Positions 36,249-46,926 of a stretch of 64,000 nt of DNA are shown piece after piece; position 1 is the first letter of the stretch, and every line of letters starts with the position of its first letter. The notes under the pieces are model-generated. The model ran no database searches. It worked only from the letters and a program-made list of their open reading frames with translations, and had not been told where the DNA came from. The translations under genes were made by a program, and so were the position numbers. Source of the DNA: Smallanthus sonchifolius (lineage: Eukaryota > Streptophyta > Magnoliopsida > Asterales > Asteraceae); assembly GCA_023525975.1 (NCBI GenBank), contig CM042034.1:1681501-1745500 (forward strand), given 5' to 3'.

Positions 36249-36731
36249 TCTATACTATATAATAAATAAAAATTTCTCAATGCTTATTAATTCTTATAAA
36301 ATTTTTCATATTTTCAATAATAAATACACTTCCATAAAAAATTTTCATATTAATCATTATAAAATTTTTCACGTCTCTCTCTCATAATAAATGCACTTCT
36401 ATATTTTTAATAATAATATATTTTAAACAAATATTATAATAGTAAAACACATTTATTTTAATTTTTCTCATATTATAAGAAAACTTTGAAATGTAATTAC
36501 CTATTTTATGTGTTTCAATCAAATAGTAAATGAAAGTCAAATTAAATTGAGTAGTATTTAATGTATTTTTTAAACTCAATTATATATTAACTTTTACATA
36601 TTTTTTTATTTTGTTTTCTATTGTTAATATATGTAATACATTTTTTTACCTATAAGATACATATATAAATATTTAAAAATTATATGTATTGATATTTTTT
36701 CACCCTGTGTAGTACACAGGTTATAAGTTAG
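36249..36731 (+). mobile_element. Short non-autonomous Helitron
   Basis: It begins TCTATACTATATAATAAATA after a host A, which I take as the family 5' end. The 3' end has the palindrome CCCTGTGTAGTACACAGG, then about ten bases and TTAG before a host T; one substitution separates this from the canonical CTAG. It begins 31 bases after the hAT element ends. Confidence 0.65.
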
Positions 36732-37739
36732 TATAATATATATCATTTCATAGTAAATAAAATATAAAATTTAGTTATTTTACTTCTACTTTATTAAAAC
36801 TAATGCTAGATGTGACTTTTAAGTGACAAAATTTGGGGAAAAAAAAATAAAGCTCGGGACTCCTAGAAACCTAAAAATATACAGATTATATATGCAAATG
36901 AATCAAACATCTAGTGAGCTACTTTAAATCAGATTGCAAAAAGCTCAGATCGGGCCAACTTAAATGACCTCAAGTCCGGGCTTATATTGGAGATTATTTA
37001 ATAAACGACCTCGAACCCAAGTTTCACATATCGAGATTGACTGGGCGTACAAACATAAACGAGACTATTATTTATATGATTTTTACTAAATATATTAAAT
37101 ATTTTTACTAAATATATTAAATAACAATTGTATACGAATCTTCAACGTAATAAATGATTATATTAGTTGACACATGTAACCACCAAATTCTTTCTCATAT
37201 TTATTTTCCAGCCCAAACTAAAAGATCCGGAAACTATTTACACGCGGGTTATATGACCTGAATTGGAACTCGCGGATCCTATGATTTACCCGAAAATTGG
37301 GGAAAATAACCCTAATTCTAAATTTTCTGCTGTCAGCTTCTCCGATGGCCTCTGAAACAAAGTTTGGGAAAATTAGATGGAGGAAGGCAAGTTTTACTTC
37401 CGTCACTCTCAACGCCACCGTTCCGATCAACCACCGACGATAAATCTCTCACCGGTAAAATATCTACACATATTCTCAGTTTATCCTAACGTTTGTGTTC
37501 CATTTCATCTTAACGTATATCATGCTTCACATATAAAAGATAACCGTCATTATAATTTGATCAAATTCGAATTTTGTCAGTTACTGTTTGTATTTATTCA
37601 TGCGATAATGTCCGCATCATTGTAGATCACAGCTGTAGAGTTCTTACAAGTATTTATCATTTATCTATTTTTTGGGTGAATAACTGCAACTTTTTCCTGC
37701 GTAAACCTTTACCAAAGAGTAGAAATTCACATTTGCTTT
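36732..37739. other. Region upstream of the PurL pseudogene
   Basis: No reliable gene. The ATG at 37344 opens a 32-codon frame (MASETKFGKIRWRK...) and 37377 opens another. Either could be a captured leader exon followed by a GT donor near 37457, but neither resembles a protein I know. The DNA here is less AT-rich than around it (about 37200-37460). Confidence 0.35.
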
Positions 37740-38456
37740 TCAGTTTGGCTCACCGCAAAAGAAGCAGTCATGTGAGAATATGCATTCAAGGTGTTCGACG
37801 AAATGCCTCTGAGAAAGTCAAAGTTGTGGTGTCGATAGACGCCCTAGAGTTAGGCAATGTGCATGATTTGGTTACTGAAAAAGTGATTCATTTTTATAGA
37901 ACTCTGTTGATTCAAGAAAGTACGACCAAGGAGTTGCTTAAGTTGGTTCAGACCAAGATATTGGATAAAATTGTGGGTTTGAAAACATAACAGTGTTTTA
38001 ATACTGGAGTTAATGAAGATCTGTCTATTGAGAAACTTTCGGTGTTGAAATGGCTTATGCAAGAGACCTATGAGTTGGGTTATTTATGGGGTGAAAGCTA
38101 GGGTTTAACACAGTGGTGGTTGAAGTTGGTCCTGGGTTGTCTTTCACTACAGCTTGGTTTGCGAATGCTATGTCCACATTTCACGCATGTGGGGGTATCG
38201 AAAGTCAAAATATTAGAACGATCAAGGAGGTATCTTTTATATGTAAAAGTTGAAAGTGGACCACTTCTATATTGTCAAATTGTTGATTTTGCTGTAATGG
38301 TGCATGATAGAATGACCGAGTGTGTTTATCTGGATAAACCTGTTTCGTTCAAAACAAGTATAGTTCATGGGGAGGTTTATTATGTGCCTGTTATGGAAAA
38401 GGGTAGAAACGCATTGGAGAAAATTAACCAATGTTGGGGTAAATTATACAAATGAT
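37740..38456 (+). pseudogene. FGAM synthase (PurL/FGARAT) N-terminal fragment, broken
   Basis: Homology to the N-terminal part of plant phosphoribosylformylglycinamidine synthase (purine synthesis, plastid/mitochondrion) runs in the right order but in shifting frames. First come VIHFYRTLLIQESTTKELLK and LVQTKILDKIVGLKT, then a stop (TAA at 37988). Next is QCFNTGVNEDLSIEKLSVLK and WLMQETYE. In another frame is NTVVVEVGPGLSFTTAWFAN. In a further frame are ERSRRYLLYVKVESG, FAVMVHDRMTECVYLDKPVS, EVYYVPVMEKGRNALEKINQ. At least two frameshifts and a stop are present, and the sequence ends long before the ATP-grasp/synthetase and glutaminase domains of this roughly 1,400-residue enzyme. It is a dead fragment. 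A Helitron 3' end lies 0.9 kb downstream, so capture by a mobile element is possible. Confidence 0.85.
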
Positions 38457-38905
38457 CATATGCAAAAAGGTAAGATACGAATATTTTGATATTTAACCTA
38501 TCATCTTTAGACACTTACATGGAAGGTACATAGTGCAGCACATAGGATTATAAGTGTTTCGACCAGCCCTTTGACTGGAATCAACAAAGTTATCAGGTTC
38601 ATATTACACTATTTCATGTTCTCAACTTTCAAGAATGTATGTGATTAAGTGTTTTCGGTGGTAATACTTATTTAACTATGCTCTTTTACATTGATATTTG
38701 GATGGTAAATTCCTATAAATGCCGCCAGGGCAAGGATAGAACTATTAGGTGTTCGGATATTGAACACAGGGAGTTGTCTAGGTATTTATTTAATTCTTCT
38801 AGAATTGTGTTCGTAGTGGTTGAAAATTATACAAAATGATCATATGCAAAAAGGTAAGATATGAATATTTTGATATTTAACCTATCATCTTTAGACACTT
38901 ATATG
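38454..38905. repeat. Pair of about 65-bp direct repeats, 382 bp apart
   Basis: The block that begins ATGATCATATGCAAAAAGG and continues through AATATTTTGATATTTAACC to ATCTTTAGACACTTA occurs at about 38454-38519 and again at about 38836-38901 with a couple of differences. The DNA in between resembles decayed intron or exon of an unrecognised gene. The repeats may mark a local duplication or the ends of an insertion. Confidence 0.75.
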
Positions 38906-39239
38906 TTATTTGATAATTGCTACAGGAAGCTGGACTTGACACTACAGAAAACATTTCTCATCAATTGGAGGTTCCACTATCTTTTCTTGATAAAGTTATT
39001 AAAACTTATCATTTGTTTAAAGTTAAATGTTAATTTTCCTATTTCATTATAGTTGGAAACGAGCCATGAAGAGCCGGAGAAATGTAGGAACAACATAAAT
39101 TCTTGCTTATATAAGAGTGCAAAATTCTGTAGGGAAATGAAGGATATGATGTTACTGTTATTAAGAATTCAAATGTAGAAGTATGTTGCTTTAAGTTCTC
39201 ATTAGTTTAATTTTTTTATTGTTCGCAATAAAAATTTGT

Positions 39240-39377
39240 AAGTTATGTAAATTTTTGTACATATTATACAATTATATAATTTCTATTATACAAATTATTT
39301 GTAAATTTTTATACACATTATTGTACTTTCACTTTTTTATTATACAACCCCGTGTAATACACGGGTCTATAACCTAG
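39240..39377 (+). mobile_element. Helitron 3' terminus (best-preserved in the window)
   Basis: A perfect palindrome CCCGTGTAATACACGGG is followed by TCTATAAC, then CTAG and a host T at 39378: the textbook Helitron 3' end of this family. I could not find its own 5' end with certainty. The nearest family 5' end upstream on this strand is at 36249, but that one has its own (mutated) 3' end at 36731. The upstream limit given here is therefore nominal. Confidence 0.6.
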
Positions 39378-40090
39378 TAAAGTAATAAACAAATATTAAT
39401 TGGGTCCGAGTTTAAAAAACTACGCACGAGTCGAGCTTGAACTTTAGAATGCATCTCTAAACTCTAACGAACTCAAACTCTACTAAATTAAACAAGCTGA
39501 GCTTGAGTTACTGATCAACCAACTACTAAAATTGAATGGAATTATGAAGGAAGGGGATGTAAAATTGCAGGAGAAAATACATGTGAAAAAAAGAATTCAA
39601 AATATAGGTGATAAGGAGTTCATACCTAGAAATTAAAGAACTCAAATTAAGAGCAGATGACTTAAGTGAATCAAGAAAAGAGATATTCAAACGGACATGT
39701 TGCAATCAACAAATCAAACTGGAATCGAAGCAAAATCTGAATCGAATATTCGAATCAACACCGGATCAATCAAAAGGAATCAATCAATTGAGATTTATTG
39801 TGGTAGTTATTTTATATATAAGACGAGTAAATTGTTATATATTAAAATGTTATTATAAAAGTAATATTTTAAATTTAGTTTGAGTATTTGATATTTAAAA
39901 GATAACTAAGGCTTAAGGGGACTGTCCGCACGGTGCGGTGGGGATTTTGTACAACTACATTTGCAATTTGATGTTTAAAAAGACATCTACACGTGTTTTA
40001 TGTAGATGGTAGCCATATTGACCCGTTAAAAATAATAGTAATAAACTAATAATATTAAAGCTAAAAAAACAACAACAAAAATAATATTAA
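39378..40090. other. Intergenic stretch, no gene seen
   Basis: AT-rich. The GAGTTTAAAAAACTACGC...GAGCTTGAAC region near 39400-39520 resembles the GAGCTCGAG-type interior of the hAT-like remnants. Nothing coding is supported. Confidence 0.35.
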
Positions 40091-40450
40091 TACGTTAGAA
40101 TCTTGTGTATTACACGGAAAAAATATATATAATGTTATATAATTAGTAATAAAAAATTACGTTTTATAAACTCGTGTATTACACGAGTTGAATAAAATAT
40201 AATGTAGTCTTTTAACACATACACTCGTCAAAATATGTTTACTTTAACGTGACAGTTTTAAATTATATTAAGTTAATTTTTGAAAAGTTTTTTTTAACTT
40301 GGCATTAATTTTTTTTATGTAATTGATAAATGGTAGTCCATATTAAATTCATTTGTTTAATGATATAATAACAATCCATAATTAAATACAAAATATTCAT
40401 AGTTAGATTGCTATTAAATATTTAAAAATAGATTTCTTTTAATATAGTAT
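40091..40450 (-). mobile_element. Truncated Helitron, 3' part
   Basis: On the minus strand the 3' palindrome CCGTGTAATACACAAG is followed by ATTCTAACGTA before a host T, where the intact family has CTAG. The interior matches the AATTGATAAATGGTAGTCC and TATTAAATTCATTTG blocks of the other copies. The 5' end (TCTATACT...) is missing, so the copy is truncated near 40450. Confidence 0.5.
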
Positions 40451-41380
40451 TTAGGGTCATTTACATATATCCCTTTCCTAAGTTCGTTTATTACATATTT
40501 ACCTAACCCTAATGTTTAATTACATATTTCCCTTCCTAAAACTTATATATTACATATATATCCAGTTCATTTAAAACAAATTATTTTATTACCATTTTAC
40601 CCTTAATGAACCATTTAAAGCACTACTTACATTTACCCCCTTCTTATTATTTGTGAGGGACAATTGAGTAATTTTAAGTTAATTGGGGAAATATGTAATT
40701 AAAGTTAATTTTGTGTCGACAACGTATGACTTATTTTATTATTTTGGTAGATAAAATTCGTTAATGTTTTTCACTTTCTTTAAACGGTTTTGTTTTCGTG
40801 TTTTTTTAATTGTTAACTTTTTTTAACAGCTTTGTTACATATTCGTTTTTTAATTAAGTTTTTGAATATTACTAACTATTTCACCACAACCAGTGAGTAT
40901 GCGTAAAGGTTTCGCTTTTTTTGTATAAAGTTTTGAATACGTTTATTTTCGTACACGAAAGCTTTTTTAACGGTTTCGTTTTTCTAGATAATATCTTTAA
41001 TATTATCAACGCTCTATTACATGTTTTATTTTTTAAAGTATTGCGTATTTTAACGTGCAAGTTAACGCGTCACAAAAGCGCGTGACTCTTCGAAGATTTT
41101 TATTCATTTAGCGGTTTAGGTTCTTATACTTTTTATTAAGTTTCGAAGCCGTTTGGCGTTTATAAGGTTCGATGTTGTTTAACAATTTAGCTTTGTTTTT
41201 CTTTTATAAGATTCGATGCGGTTTAACGTCACCTATTTAACAAGTCGCCGTGCGCAGAGGTCACATCGCGATTTTTAACTTACTAGTTAATTTCTATTAT
41301 TAACTTATAATTTTTAAATGATTTGTGTGGGATTGATTCGTTGGCTTTTTTGCTGGTGAAAGTGACAGGGTGGCATCTGT
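40451..41380. other. Intergenic stretch upstream of ERdj3B
   Basis: No gene seen. The first part is AT-rich with repeated CCCTTCCTAA/TTACATATAT blocks. From 40740 onward a TTTAACGGTTTCGTTTTT-like motif recurs several times, suggesting a decayed low-complexity repeat. The less AT-rich part from about 41230 probably belongs to the ERdj3B promoter. Confidence 0.4.
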
Positions 41381-41386
41381 GTAGTA

Positions 41387-41405
41387 CGTGGCTCGATTAT
41401 ATTGG
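41387..41405 (-). promoter_or_regulatory. ER-stress response element (ERSE) of ERdj3B
   Basis: The plus strand reads CGTGG, nine bases, ATTGG. On the minus strand this is exactly CCAAT-N9-CCACG, the canonical ERSE bound by NF-Y with bZIP28/bZIP60-type factors in the unfolded protein response. It lies 260 bases upstream of the ERdj3B start codon. Another bZIP-type site, ACACGTCA, is at 41448-41455. ERdj3B is a known unfolded-protein-response target in Arabidopsis, so the motif fits its gene. Confidence 0.75.
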
Positions 41406-41664
41406 TCAATACGCGTGGAAGCTTTCACTGATTTGCTTCTGCTACTTACACGTCAGCAAAACGGTATGTAAAAATGTAAATATTGGCTGATGTTGCCGTT
41501 TGATTACATTTCTGATTTCTTCCAAAATTTTGCGTGATGATCGTCTGTAATTCCACACTGTTTTTGATAACTGTATAACAGAGTGTTTATGTGCCTCGAT
41601 TTTTAACCAATTGATAAAATTATTACTCATAACTCGTTAGATTCGATTCGGAACCCTAGATTTC

Positions 41665-44600
41665 ATGGCGCATTATAAATCAAAACTGTTGTTCTTAGTC
41701 TGCTTATCACTATTACTTATTTCTAATGCAGCGTAAGTGCAAATTTCTGAATTTCATTTCATCTGAATGATCCTGTTTATGAATCGTTATAAATCTATGG
41801 CTATTCGAATTTGGATTGCTTCAGGAAAAGTTATTATGATATTCTTCAAGTTCCAAAAGGTGCGTCAGATGATCAGATCAAACGGTCGTATAGAAAACTC
41901 GCATTGAAGTATCATCCTGATAAGAATCAAGGAAATGAAGAGGCTAATAAAAAATTCGCTGAAATTAACAACGGTATTTGCGTAGTTTATGTTCTCTTCT
42001 GCATTTTGTGCATATAGGAATGCTATTATTTGGTTTGAATCGGTTTTTCAGCTTACGAGGTGCTATCGGACAGTGAGAAGAGGAGTGTTTATGATAGGTA
42101 TGGTGAAGAAGGTCTGAAACAGCATGCTGCTGGTGGCGGAAGGGGCGGCGGAATGGATTTTCAAGATATATTTAAATCGTAAGCTTATGCACTCCGGCCT
42201 CGGCTTATTTATTTGATTGCCAAATTTTTATATGTCATTGCGTGGATGTGATAACCAAGGGTACGGAATTACATAGACTAGTTCATAAGATGGATTCTCT
42301 GTATGAGGAGATTATCTATAACAACAACAAATGTATGCTTAGATAGTTATATTATAACCTTCTGATATGTAGTTATGATATTGCTTTGTTTGAAGGGGGA
42401 CGAAATCTTCTAAACTCTGGTTGCGAGTTAAATACATGCTTCTTATATCAAATACTGAACGAAATACTTGGCATGAAGCCTATTACACTTGGTTTTGTTG
42501 TGATTTCTGAGTTTGCATAAAGTCATCCTGTTGATTTGATGTAAATCTTTTTAATAGACTCAACATCGCATAACACTATGCCAATTGTCAATTAGGAGGA
42601 TGATTAGCGAGAGCTGTAGGGGAGTTATCTTTGTTTTTCCGATTGAGACACTGATTATTGGAGGCTGGAAGCCCTATGAGGCTATGATCTATTTTGCCTT
42701 TTAAGAAGAGAAATGAATTTGTCCAAGTGTATTGATCTATTACTTAAGCAAGATAATCTGCAATGTTCCATTAAAGTTTTTTCAGTTCAGTGGAAATTTA
42801 CTTTGCAAAGATCAAACAAAATTAATAGCTTATGTTTTCTGTAGTGTCAGACAACTTCCTAGGAATGACTTTCATGTATATTGCAAATGAGTTCCAAGTT
42901 TACAGGTAGTGCATGTGTCTTTTAATCACATAACGATAAGGGTTCAGTTTAAATACCTGGGTAAGATAAAAATATCCCAGACATAACACTAGATCTCTAG
43001 TAATACACCTGACAAATGTTGGTAATGCTCATCCCTTTTACTTATTGGGTGTTTGGGATTGTTTATTAAAAGTTAAAACTCATTATCTGCTTATTGACCA
43101 CTCTTTTGAGGGTGATTGGGATTGATTATCCGATTATGTTAGAGTGAAATAAGATGTTCTGAATAAGCACTTAAGCAGTTTGAAGTTGCTTATTCCAATC
43201 TACTTATTCCAAAAGGCAGCAAGCAGTTAACAACTTTAATAAGCAATTCCAAACACTCCCTAATACCAATCCTAGACTCCTGCCACTAAATTAACTACAT
43301 GAAGTAATTTCCAGGTTTTTTGGTGGTGGTGGAGGAGGACATGATGAGGAAGAGAAAGTTGCAAGAGGTGATGATGTCATCGTTGACTTCGACGCAACAT
43401 TGGAGGATTTATACATGGGAGGGTCATTAAAGGTGATGATAACTTTATTAATCTACTTTAACCAGCTAATCGTACAACCTTTATTTAACTACACATTATA
43501 GGCTTAAGGCACTCACTTCATTTTGTTAGCACCTTAAAATAAATCATGGCCACAAGTAGTTTTAGAGTTTTAACAGCGTCAATTCTGAACCATTTGATGT
43601 ATATTACACACTTATGCTTAAGCAGGAATGTGTAAATATTTCCTCATGATAGTTTGCATATTAATCTAGTTCTGCTGATTTTCTAAGCTTTTATTTGTAA
43701 ATTGTTGCTTAATTTTATAGGTATGGAGGGAGAAGAACGTTTTAAAGCCAGCTCCAGGCAAAAGACAGTGTAACTGTAGGAATGAGGTTTATCACAGGCA
43801 AATTGGTCCAGGGATGTACCAACAGATGACAGAGCAGGTACACTATTTCTTTATTAACATATAAGATGCCACTTCGTTTGCACTCAAGAATCACTATGGA
43901 TATGTTGTGTTTAATAATAGGATGGAATGAGAATGGAAATGGGTATGGGTATGGAACTCTAAACACTGCCCTTTAGGTGGGTTTGTAGAAACCCCTGTTT
44001 TATGGGTATCGACCCCATTCATTCAAACCCAAACACCCCCTAAGTCTCCCTTATGCTGATTGCTGGTGGTACTATGTTTGCACTATATCCCTAATTTGAC
44101 ATGTATCATAAATTTATAATATATTGGTATTGATGTTAATTCCATCAAGCAAACATGCTTTTTATGCTTTTTTTAGGTCTGTGAGCAGTGCCCAAATGTA
44201 AAGTATGAAAGAGAGGGAAACTTCATCACTGTGGATGTTGAAAAAGGAATGCAAGATGGGCAGGTAAGCACTTATTTCTATTTAATCTGTATCATTTATC
44301 ATATATTAGAATGTTATGCTTTTGCTTCAAGTAGTTCATGTTGGCTGTTGCAAGACCAAAAACGATCTATGATTTCTGCACGATCTTACGTTGTCTTTTC
44401 ATCATAATTCGGTAGTGGTCTAGACCCTGATACATTTAAGGTCGGTTGGGTTGGGTAATGTCTCAAAAGGGGTCGAGGGTGAAACAAGTAACTTTTAGTG
44501 CTGTGTAGGCTCGGATGACCCGCAAAACTTTTTTGTCTAAATTTTATAAATAATTAATTAGTTAAATATGATTTCAAATATATATTATTACATAAGAATA

Positions 44601-46546
44601 TATTTTTTTTAATAAAGTGATTTAGTAGGTTGTATGAATTAGAAGTACATTTTTGCTGACTTCCAACCTTTTGGACTTTTTGTTAAATTCGCACACTATT
44701 CATTTTTGCGTGATTAAATCACATAACTTTTAAAACGTGACGATAAAGTCCCAGCACTTTACTATTAACTTAAAAGTCCTTGTTTGCATGATTAAATTAA
44801 ATCCCTAGACTTTTCAAAATTTAACCAAAAGGTTCTTTTTCGCTAGATTAAGTCTCTAATAAACTTATTTAAAAAGACTTACTCTTTTAGTATTTTTTTA
44901 AGTCTTAGAGATTTAATCATGCAAATATAAAGACCAGGAACTTATGTGTGAATTCAGAAAAGGTATATAGCGCTTGTTTTGACAATTCCTAACCTAAATG
45001 GTCCCATTCAATATTCATAACTAAGTGAGTCGAAATTGCCACATCTATAAGGAAACTCTGCGTGTGTGTTTTTTTGTTTTCAGTTTTCCTTTTTCCTGAT
45101 TTATTTTTGTCCCTTTCTTTGTAGATTGTTACATCTTTAAACTTTTAGAATATGTACATTTTGATTCCATTCGACATGTTAAAAATAATAATTTGATCTT
45201 TTCCTTTTTACAGGAGGTGGTGTTTTATGAAGAAGGTGAACCAATCGTAGATGGTGAACCTGGAGATCTAAAGGTTAGTTTATTGTTATTATCGATAATA
45301 CAAAATCATTAAACTTTAATGCAGTTGTAATCTATGTTAATAATAAATATCAAATCTCGGGCAGTTCTGCATCCGTACAGCACCACATGATCGATTCAGA
45401 AGAGAAGGCAATAACCTTCACACAACTTTTACTATAACTCTGGTAATTGTTATTAAATATTTTCAGTTTACTCTATGTTATTATGTTAAAACATATGAGC
45501 TCCTTGTAATTTAATAGGTGCAAGCTCTTACTGGCTTTGAGAAGACCATTACACACCTTGATGGGCATCTTGTGGATATTGGTATAAAGGTCAGCAAAGA
45601 TGTATTGTCATTCATATATTCATACACTTGAAAATCTTAACTAAGAGGGGTGTTTGGGAATACTTGCTTATTTAAGTAGTCTTTCTGCTTATTGCAATAT
45701 TTTTTACAGAAGATAATAAGCACTTTCGAGTAGGAGTTTGAATTTATAACATGACATGAAATTGACGGGGTTTGTGTTTAGTCTAAAAGGGTTTGGGTCA
45801 AACCTGTGAACACATTAAGCCAAACGTCTAGTGTTTGGGTTGACCAATTTATCCCGTTTATCTTTGTACATCTAAAACAGATATGATTTATCTCACATTT
45901 ATTTATTGGGTATTTTATGCCAAAATTTAAAAGATAAATTAGCATCATGTTTTATAGTTTAAACATAATTATTTTTATATACGTTTGTATTTTTGTTTGT
46001 AAATTCTAGTTCTAGAGTATTAATACCGCAAAAGGTAAAATTAAATACAATTTTGGCTTATATGTCCGTGTTCATGTCAACCTAGATAAACTCATGTTGT
46101 GTTCGGGTTAACGTGTCTACATGATTTTCGGGTTCAGGTTTGGTTTGACCCGTCAACCCAATGTGGCCCATTTAACACCGAGTTTTTGGATGAAGAAAAC
46201 TTTTTATGCTAATTTACTTATTTTAGGATGAATAAGCCCTTTTCAATAAAGGAGTTTATGATTGCTTATTTCGAACTGATTATTCTTGGTGGATTCTGCA
46301 AGTCACCCTTAGGAAAATAGGCATAAAATGTTTAAATAAGCATGTTTCTCTACTGATTTTGCAAATAACCATTTTTATGTCATTTAGAAAATCACAAAAC
46401 CGAAGGAGGTGAGGAAGTTTAAAGGCGAAGGGATGCCACTGCACTATAGCAACAAGAAGGGGGACCTATATGTAACATTCGAGGTCTTATTTCCTACATC
46501 ACTAACAGAGGATCAGAAGACAAAGATCCAAGCTGTTCTTGGTTAG
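41665..46546 (+). CDS. ERDJ3B: ER-lumen DnaJ co-chaperone ERdj3B
   Basis: J-domain partner of the ER Hsp70 BiP, needed in Arabidopsis for quality control of secretory proteins and receptors such as EFR. Ten exons: 41665-41732, 41825-41973, 42052-42178, 43315-43432, 43721-43837, 44177-44263, 45214-45273, 45365-45442, 45518-45589 and 46388-46546; 344 residues. Signal peptide 1 to about 22 (LLFLVCLSLLLISNA). J domain about 25-90 with the catalytic HPD at 53-55 (KYHPDKN). A Gly-rich linker follows (GGGRGGGMDF...FFGGGGGG). The substrate-binding region has the short Cys module CNCRNEVYHRQIGPGM...QVCEQCPNVKYERE and GEPIVDGEPGDLKF. The C-terminus is KITKPKEVRKFKGEGMPLHY...TKIQAVLG. There is no KDEL, as in the Arabidopsis protein, which is held in a complex with SDF2 and BiP. 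All splice phases join cleanly and no key residue is lost. Confidence 0.97.
43045..43265. mobile_element. MITE in ERdj3B intron 3
   Basis: The left end TTGGGTGTTTGGGATTG and right end CAATTCCAAACACTCCCTAA are inverted repeats of the same family as 11885-12190. The interior repeats TGCTTATT motifs. It is about 220 bases with no coding capacity. A solitary left-end-like sequence (GGGGTGTTTGGGAATACTTG) is also found in intron 9 near 45648. Confidence 0.6.
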
Positions 46547-46926
46547 TTTACTAAACCTAATAATCGAAATTTTGATTCGCTAAACAGGTTAGCATAGTGC
46601 ACATAAGCTGTTCTTGGTTAGTTTACTAAACCTACTTGACACAATTTCTTAGTTTTCTGCACTATTTAGATCCACTTTTTTTGTCCCGTTACAAAAGTCA
46701 TAAAGTTTTGTGATATGAGGTTCATCTTTTGTTTTCAGTTATATTACTTGTAGACCTTAAAAATTGGCAATTATATGACTAAACTAAGTTTGGGTCGAAG
46801 GGTTGGTATAACTCTACCCGAACCCGCCCGGTTAGTTAATTTTGTCGATAAGTTGAACCCTACCAGACATGTTTGTATTAAACATGTGACGCTTTTGTAT
46901 AATAAGACCATGCGAAGTGGGCGTTA
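46547..46926. other. ERdj3B 3' region
   Basis: Contains the presumed 3' UTR of ERdj3B and a short direct repeat of AAGCTGTTCTTGGTTAGTTT-type sequence: the stop-codon region at about 46530-46560 is partly repeated at about 46605-46635. No gene. It ends at the left boundary of the large duplication. Confidence 0.6.

Noticed and set aside
36249..39377. One large Helitron carrying the PurL fragment, called as a feature
   Set aside because: The element at 36249 has its own decayed 3' end at 36731, and a matching 5' end for the 39377 terminus is not certain. It is kept as a hypothesis only.
41401..41418. Second ERSE-like pair, ATTGG followed by CGTGG
   Set aside because: The order and orientation do not match ERSE (which would need CGTGG before ATTGG), and the spacing is eight bases. 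Only the 41387-41405 pair fits.
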